A DNA stretch of 19,933 bases, from NCBI GenBank assembly GCA_002431845.1, contig DJEH01000027.1, positions 272 to 20,204 on the forward strand. The letters run 5' to 3'. The notes below the pieces were generated by a model, which was not told the origin of the DNA, made no database searches, and saw only the letters and a program-made list of their open reading frames with translations. Shown one piece after another: positions 14,357 through 19,933 of the stretch; the first letter of the stretch is position 1, and every line of letters begins with the position of its first letter. This DNA is from Prevotellaceae bacterium UBA5903 (GTDB taxonomy: Bacteria; Bacteroidota; Bacteroidia; Bacteroidales; Bacteroidaceae). The translations under genes and the position numbers were made by a program.

Positions 14357-15844
14357 ATGGCAGACAATACAACAAACCAAAATAACCCCAACGAAGAAAG
14401 TATGGTGGTAAATGGTCATAAACTTTCGATTGAGGAATATCTTGACCAAGACGAAAAGAAAGACCTTTTGCGCCTACTTACAGCAGGTTCGGTAGACGAT
14501 GGTAAATCAACACTCATCGGTCGCCTATTATTCGATTCAAAAAAACTATACGAAGACCAATTGTCGGCTCTTGAGCGCGACTCAAAGCGCGTGGGCAATG
14601 CCGGTGCTGGACAAATAGACTATGCCTTGCTATGCGACGGATTGAAAGCAGAACGTGAACAAGGCATTACTATTGACGTGGCATACCGCTATTTCTCTAC
14701 CAACAAACGCAAATTTATCATTGCCGACACTCCGGGACATGAGCAGTATACACGCAATATGATTACAGGTGGCTCAACAGCTAACCTTGCTATCATCCTC
14801 GTAGATGCTCGCTTGGGGGTTATCACACAAACACGTCGCCACACGTTTCTTTGCTCGCTATTGGGCATCAAACACATCGTTTTGGCGGTGAACAAAATGG
14901 ACCTTGTAGACTTTGACGAAAAGGTTTTTGCAAAGATTGTAGGCGACTTTGAGGCATTTATCAAGCCTTTCAATATCCCCGACGTGCGTTGCATCCCACT
15001 CTCAGCACTACAAGGCGACAACGTGGTGGAGCGCAGTGAGCGCACACCATGGTACGACGGACCTGCCTTGCTTGAGTTCCTTGAAACCGTGCATATTGGC
15101 AACGACCACAACTTAAAGGATTTTCGTTATCCCGTGCAATACGTTCTGCGCCCCGACCTCAACTTCCGCGGTTTCTGTGGTAAGATAGCCAGTGGCGTGG
15201 TGCATAAGGGCGACGAGGTGATGGCATTGCCCTCGGGCAAACGTAGCCATGTGAAGCGCATCGTAACTTACGATGGCGACCTTGATTATGCCTTTCCCCC
15301 TCAATGCGTAACGTTGCAACTCGAGGACGAAATCGACATATCGCGTGGCGAAATGCTTGTTCATCCCGACAATGTGCCCAACGTAGGGCGCCATTTTGAG
15401 GCTATGCTCGTGTGGATGGACGAACAGCCAATGGACGTAAACAAATCGTTCTATCTAAAGCAAACCACCAACACCACTCGTTGTCGCATCGACCACTTTG
15501 CCTACAAAGTAGACGTTAATACTCTCGAAAAGAGCAGTGTAGACCACCTCGAACTCAACGAGATAGGGCGTGCAGTTATCGTATCGTCAAAAGAGCTATT
15601 CTTCGATGCATACAAGGATAATAAACCCACTGGCGCATTTATCCTTATTGACCCTATTAGCAACAACACCTCGTGTGTGGGCATGATTATAGGTCCTGTT
15701 AAAGAGACCGAACTCCACTCCGATGATGCCCTGCCCACCCTCGACCTACCCAAGCTTGGCATTGGCTCAGAACACTATGAGGCTATTGACAAGGCGGTAA
15801 AAGAACTCAGCAAACAAGGTATTGAGGTGATTGTAAAAAAATAA
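14357..15844 (+). CDS. cysN: Sulfate adenylyltransferase GTPase subunit CysN
   Basis: CysN is the GTPase that drives APS formation by CysD in sulfate assimilation. The 495-residue protein shows the G-domain set GSVDDGKST (44-52), DTPGHEQY (124-131) and NKMD (179-182), then two translation-factor-like beta-barrel domains (RGFCGKIASGVV onward). It ends without an APS kinase domain, so it is CysN rather than a CysNC fusion. DYALLCDGLKAEREQGITIDVAYRYF is the typical CysN switch region, here split across residues 88-113. Two promoter boxes precede it. CysD normally lies immediately upstream; here the upstream gene is a ferredoxin and no cysD is present in the window, so the partner must be elsewhere or this is a lone paralogue. 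Confidence 0.92.
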   Translation: MADNTTNQNNPNEESMVVNGHKLSIEEYLDQDEKKDLLRLLTAGSVDDGKSTLIGRLLFDSKKLYEDQLSALERDSKRVGNAGAGQIDYALLCDGLKAEREQGITIDVAYRYFSTNKRKFIIADTPGHEQYTRNMITGGSTANLAIILVDARLGVITQTRRHTFLCSLLGIKHIVLAVNKMDLVDFDEKVFAKIVGDFEAFIKPFNIPDVRCIPLSALQGDNVVERSERTPWYDGPALLEFLETVHIGNDHNLKDFRYPVQYVLRPDLNFRGFCGKIASGVVHKGDEVMALPSGKRSHVKRIVTYDGDLDYAFPPQCVTLQLEDEIDISRGEMLVHPDNVPNVGRHFEAMLVWMDEQPMDVNKSFYLKQTTNTTRCRIDHFAYKVDVNTLEKSSVDHLELNEIGRAVIVSSKELFFDAYKDNKPTGAFILIDPISNNTSCVGMIIGPVKETELHSDDALPTLDLPKLGIGSEHYEAIDKAVKELSKQGIEVIVKK

Positions 15845-15866
15845 ATTAACAACAATATTACATGAT

Positions 15867-15906
15867 ATAAACATCCGCAATGGTACGCGCTGTTGCGGGT
15901 GTTTAT
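15867..15906 (+). terminator. Hairpin between cysN and xpt
   Basis: ATAAACATCCGCAA (15867-15880) pairs over 14 positions (one G-T wobble) with 15893-15906 across a 12-base loop, followed by TAGTTTTTATAAC. It ends 13 bases before the xpt ATG. It may be the cysN terminator with a modest T-run or a leader hairpin for xpt. It is not a purine riboswitch, since the three-helix junction is absent. Confidence 0.5.
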
Positions 15907-15919
15907 TAGTTTTTATAAC

Positions 15920-16504
15920 ATGAAAGCACTAACAGACCGCATCTTGAGCGATGGCAAATGTTTTGAGGGGGGCATACTCAAAGTAGACAACTTTATAAAC
16001 CATCAAATGGACCCCATACTCATGAAGTCGATGGCAGTAGAGTTTGTACGCCGATTTGCAAGCACCCACATCAACAAGGTGATAACCATTGAGGCAAGTG
16101 GCATTGCCCCAGCCATCATGGTGGGCTATCTGCTTGAACTGCCAGTGGTATTTGCCAAAAAGAAAACACCCAGCACCATGGAGCACATGCTCAATACAAG
16201 CGTATATTCGTTTACAAAACAACGCTCGTACAACGTATGCGTAAGCGCCGACTACCTGAAAAAAGGCGACAAGGTGCTTTTTATTGACGACTTCTTGGCC
16301 AACGGCAATGCGGCTAAAGGCATTATCAACTTGGTGAAGCAAGCTGGTGCCGAACTCGTGGGCATGGGCTTTTTAATAGAGAAAGCCTTTCAGCACGGAG
16401 GCGACGAACTGCGAGGGATGGGCATACATGTAGAGTCGCTTGCCATCATTGAGAGCCTTGACAATTGCACCATAAAAATTAAAGAAGATGAGCATGATAG
16501 GTAA
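15920..16504 (+). CDS. xpt: Xanthine phosphoribosyltransferase
   Basis: Converts xanthine and PRPP to XMP in purine salvage. The 194-residue cytoplasmic protein matches Xpt throughout: MKALTDRIL start, EASGIAPAIMVG (about 58-69), and the PRPP-binding loop LFIDDFLANGNAA (120-132), in which two Asp precede the conserved FLANG. An open frame starts 27 bases earlier at a TTG inside the upstream hairpin, but the ATG at 15920 restores the family's usual N-terminus. Its last 17 bases overlap the start of the following lipoprotein gene, so the two are probably co-transcribed and translationally coupled. Confidence 0.93.
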   Translation: MKALTDRILSDGKCFEGGILKVDNFINHQMDPILMKSMAVEFVRRFASTHINKVITIEASGIAPAIMVGYLLELPVVFAKKKTPSTMEHMLNTSVYSFTKQRSYNVCVSADYLKKGDKVLFIDDFLANGNAAKGIINLVKQAGAELVGMGFLIEKAFQHGGDELRGMGIHVESLAIIESLDNCTIKIKEDEHDR

Positions 16505-17066
16505 GGCTAAAGGCTGCTTCATAGCATTTGTACTTGGCACATTGGCGCTGCTATTTTCATGTAGCAACAACATCGAAAATCGCTATGCCCACGAACGAGC
16601 ATTCCTAAGATTCTCGCCCGTAACAGGCGTGGTGCCCCTCAATAATGCCGTAAATGGCCTTGGCGAGTTTTGCACCATACGCATAGGCACAAATCAATTT
16701 ATCTTTCGCAGTGCGGGCGGTCAAGAAGTGACGTACCCCATAACAGCCGAAATAAAAGCTTATGGGCAACCCGAGTGTGTGGTGGGTTTTGTTGTGGGCA
16801 AATCCACTATCCCCGACATGAAGCTCCAATACCCACTCCTGGCCTACGACCTTGTTTGCCCCAACTGCTATGAGCAGTCGCTCATAACCAAAGCACTCAC
16901 CCTCGAGACAGATGAAAAGCTTACTTGCTCACGTTGCCACCGCAGCTACAACCTAAAAGACGATGGCAACATCTGCCAAGGCGATGCGGGCAAACCGCTA
17001 TATCGCTACCGTACTATAAGCTATAATCCAAACATCAATGGTGGAACGCTCGTAATAATCAACTAA
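16488..17066 (+). CDS. Lipoprotein with Rieske-like, four-cysteine C-terminus
   Basis: I do not recognise a named family. The 192-residue protein has a lipoprotein signal peptide ending LLFSC (Cys25 would be lipidated), so it should be anchored in a membrane facing the periplasm or outside. Near the C-terminus is LVCPNC (C124, C127), then LTCSRCHRSYNL (C147, C150, H151), then DGN-ICQGDAGKPLYRY. The order and the Gly-Asp-Ala...Pro-Leu-x-x-Tyr tail resemble a Rieske domain. However, the Cys-x-His pairs of a real 2Fe-2S Rieske site are replaced by Cys-x2-Cys pairs, which suggests a zinc or rubredoxin-like site instead. The ATG at 16488 lies inside the end of xpt, after AAAGAAG; a second ATG is at 16494. 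Function unknown. Confidence 0.7.
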   Translation: MSMIGKAKGCFIAFVLGTLALLFSCSNNIENRYAHERAFLRFSPVTGVVPLNNAVNGLGEFCTIRIGTNQFIFRSAGGQEVTYPITAEIKAYGQPECVVGFVVGKSTIPDMKLQYPLLAYDLVCPNCYEQSLITKALTLETDEKLTCSRCHRSYNLKDDGNICQGDAGKPLYRYRTISYNPNINGGTLVIIN

Positions 17067-17080
17067 AACACACGAATAAT

Positions 17081-17100
17081 ACGATAGTTATCGTTGTTTT
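17081..17100 (+). terminator. Possible weak terminator after the xpt-lipoprotein pair
   Basis: ACGATA (17081-17086) and TATCGT (17089-17094) form a 6-bp stem with a 2-base gap, followed by TGTTTT. It is short and A+T-rich, so the call is tentative. Confidence 0.35.
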
Positions 17101-17155
17101 AGACAATCGAAAGTTTATTTAAGCAAAAAGAAAGCAGCACTTCGGCCAAAATTGC

Positions 17156-17163
17156 TAACTTTG
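17156..17163 (+). promoter_or_regulatory. Promoter -7 box of glyS
   Basis: TAACTTTG fits TAnnTTTG, about 36 bases before the glyS ATG. No TTTG is found 19-21 bases upstream, so the -33 part is weak. The short leader leaves no room for a riboswitch or T-box. Confidence 0.6.
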
Positions 17164-17198
17164 CGAGCAAAACAAAAAAGTAAATAAATATTATAACA

Positions 17199-18740
17199 AT
17201 GGCACAAGAAGACGTATTCAAAAAAATCGTATCCCACTGTAAGGAGTATGGTTTTGTGTTTCCCTCAAGCGATATCTACGATGGTTTGGCAGCTGTTTAC
17301 GACTATGGTCAGAATGGCGTTGAACTGAAAAACAATATCAAACAATATTGGTGGCAAAGCATGGTGTTGCTACACGAAAACATTGTGGGCATAGACTCTG
17401 CCATCTTTATGCATCCTACTATATGGAAGGCATCGGGCCACGTTGATGCATTCAACGACCCCCTTATCGACAACCGCGACTCTAAAAAGCGCTATCGTGC
17501 CGATGTGCTAATTGAAGACCAAATAGCAAAGTACGAAGAGAAAATCGACAAGGAAGTGGCTAAGGCACGCAAGCGTTTTGGCGATAGCTTCGACGAAGAG
17601 AAGTTCCGCACCACCAACCCCCGTGTGCTCGAACACCAAGCAAAGCGCGATGCTCTGCACGAGCGCTATTCGGAGGCGATGAACAAAATGGACCTTGCCG
17701 AACTCAAGCAGATAATTCTTGACGAAGGCATCGTTTGCCCCATCTCTGGTACACGCAATTGGACCGATGTTCGCCAGTTCAACCTCATGTTTAAAACCGA
17801 AGTAGGCTCAACTGCCGACGGCGCAAGCACCATCTACCTACGTCCCGAAACGGCGCAAGGCATCTTTGTAAACTACTTGAACGTGCAAAAAACAGGTCGC
17901 ATGAAGTTGCCCTTCGGTATTGCACAGATAGGTAAGGCATTCCGCAACGAAATCGTGGCACGCCAATTCATCTTCCGTATGCGCGAGTTTGAGCAAATGG
18001 AGATGCAGTTCTTTGTAAAGCCAGGTACCGAGATGGAATGGTTTAAGAAATGGAAGGAAATACGCCTCAAATGGCACGAAGCATTGGGCTTTGGCGCAGA
18101 GTGCTACCGCTTCCACGACCACGAAAAATTGGCCCACTATGCCAATGCAGCGTGCGATATTGAATTTAAAATGCCGTTCGGCTTTAAAGAGGTTGAGGGT
18201 ATTCACTCACGTACCGACTTTGACCTTTCGCAACATGCCAAGTTCTCTGGACGCAAGATTGAATACTTCGATCCCGAAGAAAACCGCAGCTACACTCCCT
18301 ACGATATTGAAACTTCAATCGGCGTAGACCGCATGTTCCTCAGCGTAATGTGCCACTCTTATACTGAAGAAACACTTGAAAATGGCGAGAAGCGCGTAGT
18401 GCTTAAGTTGCCTGCACCATTGGCTCCTGTAAAACTCGCAGTTATGCCTTTGGTAAAGAAAGACGGACTACCCGAAAAGGCACGCGAGATAATGAACGAC
18501 TTAAAGTTCCACTTCAATTGCAAGTACGACGAGAAAGATTCTATCGGCAAGCGCTATCGTCGCCAAGATGCTATCGGTACACCTTATTGTATCACCATTG
18601 ACCACGACACACTCAATGATAACTGCGTAACATTGCGTAACCGCGACACAATGGAGCAAACCCGTGTGCCCATTGCCGACCTACGCTCTCTCATTGAAGA
18701 CAAGGTGAGCATCACTTCATTACTCAAAAAATTGCAGTAA
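17199..18740 (+). CDS. glyS: Glycyl-tRNA synthetase (homodimeric class II)
   Basis: Charges tRNA-Gly with glycine; essential and cytoplasmic. The 513-residue protein shows class II motifs: YLRPETAQG (213-221), motif 2 FRNEI...FRMREFEQMEM (248-269; R249 and R260 are ATP contacts), the glycine-specific EGIHSRTDFDL (333-343), and motif 3 SIGVDR (373-378), followed by an anticodon-binding domain (APVKLAVMPLVKKDG onward). It is the alpha2 type found in Bacteroidota rather than the alpha2-beta2 GlyQ/GlyS of Proteobacteria, with normal length. It has its own promoter box and a strong hairpin terminator, so it is probably a single-gene unit. Confidence 0.97.
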   Translation: MAQEDVFKKIVSHCKEYGFVFPSSDIYDGLAAVYDYGQNGVELKNNIKQYWWQSMVLLHENIVGIDSAIFMHPTIWKASGHVDAFNDPLIDNRDSKKRYRADVLIEDQIAKYEEKIDKEVAKARKRFGDSFDEEKFRTTNPRVLEHQAKRDALHERYSEAMNKMDLAELKQIILDEGIVCPISGTRNWTDVRQFNLMFKTEVGSTADGASTIYLRPETAQGIFVNYLNVQKTGRMKLPFGIAQIGKAFRNEIVARQFIFRMREFEQMEMQFFVKPGTEMEWFKKWKEIRLKWHEALGFGAECYRFHDHEKLAHYANAACDIEFKMPFGFKEVEGIHSRTDFDLSQHAKFSGRKIEYFDPEENRSYTPYDIETSIGVDRMFLSVMCHSYTEETLENGEKRVVLKLPAPLAPVKLAVMPLVKKDGLPEKAREIMNDLKFHFNCKYDEKDSIGKRYRRQDAIGTPYCITIDHDTLNDNCVTLRNRDTMEQTRVPIADLRSLIEDKVSITSLLKKLQ

Positions 18741-18778
18741 AGATGTGTGTGATACACACCCTGTATCAATAAAATTAT

Positions 18779-18819
18779 AAGCATTGCTCCTGCTATAAGA
18801 AAGCAGGAACAATGCTTTT
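18779..18819 (+). terminator. Intrinsic terminator of glyS
   Basis: AAGCATTGCTCCTGCT (18779-18794) pairs with 18802-18817 across a 7-base loop with a single C-A mismatch, then a short T-run. It lies 39 bases after the stop. A small GTGTGT/ACACAC hairpin (18745-18759) also sits right after the stop codon. Confidence 0.85.
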
Positions 18820-18857
18820 AAAATTCAGTATCCAATTCAAGCATACCATTATAGCTA

Positions 18858-19583
18858 ATGACTATAAAAAATAACATAGCCGTCTTGTATATGCAGCTAA
18901 AGACCTTGGCAAATAAGTTCGTAACAAACCCTTGCGTCCTTGCATGTTTCATGCTGGTAGCAACGGTGGGATTGCTTTCATCGTGCAATGACAACTTGAA
19001 CCCAGAAGAGGACAATAGCGAATTTACCACCCATTGGAAAGAACGCAACGAAGCATTCTTTGATAGCATAATGACCGTGGCTTGCAACGAAGTGAAAAAC
19101 GCCAAAGCCACTTATGGCAACGATTGGCAAGACCATTGCCAATGGCGAGTATTTTTGAGCTATGCAAAAGCTGGTGGTAAACGCACCGACTCTATTTGTG
19201 CACGTGTAATCAGCACCACACCACAAAGCAGCGATAAATGCCCCTTATACACCGACTCCGTAAAGATTAACTATATGGGACACCTCATCCCAACCAAGAG
19301 CTATGCCGACGGACGTGTGTTTGACCATAGTGGCATTTACGAAAACGACTCGTATGTGTTCAGTCCCAACTACTCAGTGCCAGTAAGTTTTGCTGTATCA
19401 AATGTGGTAGAGGGCTTAACCACAGCGCTCATGCACATGCACGTAGGCGACCGTTGGATGGTATATATGCCTCAAGAATTAGGCTATATGAGCATCTCTA
19501 CAGGCGTTATCCCATCATATTCCACCCTTTGCTTCGATACTCAACTCAAAGGTTTCTATCGCAAGGGCGAAAGTACTAACTAA
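18858..19583 (+). CDS. FKBP-type peptidyl-prolyl isomerase lipoprotein
   Basis: A membrane-anchored folding helper that isomerises X-Pro bonds in exported proteins. The 241-residue product has an N-terminal hydrophobic segment ending LLSSC (Cys43), a lipoprotein signal, then an acidic linker and a helical region. An FKBP domain from about 130 follows: VKINYMGHL, DGRVFD, VSFAVSNVVEGLTTAL, GDRWMVYMPQELGY and a final STLCFDTQLKGF strand. These match the FKBP pocket strands (Tyr, Phe-Asp, Val-Val, Tyr, Phe). The usual Trp at the base of the pocket is replaced by Leu, so catalytic strength is uncertain. A second start at 18891 gives a more typical 31-residue signal peptide and is equally possible. 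It follows glyS after a terminator; no clear promoter box was found in the short gap. Confidence 0.85.
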   Translation: MTIKNNIAVLYMQLKTLANKFVTNPCVLACFMLVATVGLLSSCNDNLNPEEDNSEFTTHWKERNEAFFDSIMTVACNEVKNAKATYGNDWQDHCQWRVFLSYAKAGGKRTDSICARVISTTPQSSDKCPLYTDSVKINYMGHLIPTKSYADGRVFDHSGIYENDSYVFSPNYSVPVSFAVSNVVEGLTTALMHMHVGDRWMVYMPQELGYMSISTGVIPSYSTLCFDTQLKGFYRKGESTN

Positions 19584-19770
19584 ACCGCTTTATAGATAGG
19601 AAGGGCATACATATCCGTTTCAAAGTTGGTATGTGAAAGTATCAACTTATTTGTCCCATTGCATCAATCATTTGCAAGTGCCCCATTTCCTCTTATAAAA
19701 GAGAAAATAACGTATACAAAGCTGCAAAAATGCTTTTTTTGAAAAAAAAGTACATTTTTTCTCAAAAACA

Positions 19771-19802
19771 TTTGGAAGTTCATAAAATATGTACTACCTT
19801 TG
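19771..19802 (+). promoter_or_regulatory. Promoter of tRNA-Ser
   Basis: TTTG (19771-19774) and TACCTTTG (19795-19802) are 20 bases apart, a near-ideal Bacteroidota promoter, about 55 bases before the tRNA. The rest of 19584-19770 shows only weak hairpins, such as AAGTTGGTA with TATCAACTT near 19625, and poly-A/T runs. Confidence 0.85.
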
Positions 19803-19857
19803 CACTCGCAAACAAGCAATAAGACCACATGCTTAACACTATACATAGTTAAGCAAA

Positions 19858-19933
19858 GGAGAGATGGCAGAGTGGTCGAATGCACCGGTCTTGAAAACCG
19901 GCGTACTGCAAGGTACCGGGGGTTCGAATCCCT
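19858..19933 (+). tRNA. tRNA-Ser (anticodon TGA), 3' end beyond the window
   Basis: The sequence starts with acceptor GGAGAGA, has the D-arm GGCAGAGTGGTCGAATGC, an anticodon stem CCGGT/ACCGG around loop CTTGAAA (anticodon TGA at 19892-19894, reading UCA codons), a long variable arm with GTAC...GTAC pairing as expected for a class II serine tRNA, and the T-loop GTTCGAATC. The window ends in the T stem, so the 3' acceptor strand is missing. Confidence 0.96.

Noticed and set aside
15841..15919. Purine riboswitch before xpt
   Set aside because: xpt is riboswitch-controlled in Firmicutes, but this short leader has just one hairpin and lacks the three-way junction and its conserved loops.

Overview
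The window looks like a chromosomal piece of a Bacteroidota species, most likely Prevotella-like or a close oral/gut Bacteroidales relative. The reasons are the promoters of the Bacteroidota form (TTTG about 19-20 bp upstream of TAnnTTTG, clearest before the tRNA-Ser and before cysN), a PorT-type outer-membrane protein of the type IX secretion system, lipoprotein signal peptides, and the general style of the housekeeping proteins. No species call is possible from sequence reading alone.

Layout. (1) 1-8400, minus strand: a type I CRISPR-Cas locus. The array (cut by the left edge) holds five complete identical 30-bp repeats and one partial one. Next come a leader-like region of about 275 bp and a compact operon that in transcription order reads cas6, cas5, cas3, cas8-like, cas7, cas4, cas1, cas2. 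The operon runs toward the array and the array is read in the same direction: the minus-strand repeat ends in ATTGAAAC, the usual crRNA 5' handle. A perfect 16-bp hairpin separates the interference genes (through cas7) from the adaptation genes (cas4-cas1-cas2). (2) 8504-13246, minus strand: a calcium-type P-type ATPase with its own terminator, preceded by an AlkD-like DNA glycosylase, an AlaX-like tRNA-editing protein and PorT. porT, the AlaX gene and alkD are close enough to be one transcript. (3) 13381-14356: a divergent switch to the plus strand with a 56-residue 2[4Fe-4S] ferredoxin gene and terminator. A long non-coding stretch follows, with a hairpin, a tandem array of 23-bp units whose last unit is inverted at its end, and a two-promoter region with a palindrome before cysN. 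(4) 14357-19583, plus strand: cysN (without cysD nearby), xpt overlapping a small lipoprotein gene with a Rieske-like, four-cysteine C-terminus, glyS, and an FKBP-type peptidyl-prolyl isomerase lipoprotein. (5) 19771-19933: a textbook promoter and the first three quarters of a tRNA-Ser(TGA), cut by the right edge.

How it fits together: the left third is a self-contained adaptive immune system. It combines a Cas5 resembling the type I-C protein with a separate Cas6 and an unstructured I-B-style repeat, which is the most interesting system-level feature here. The right two thirds are ordinary core genes. Their interest lies in non-coding structure (13.86-14.32 kb), the lone cysN and the altered Rieske-like lipoprotein. 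I saw no insertion sequences, integrases, phage genes or rRNA.
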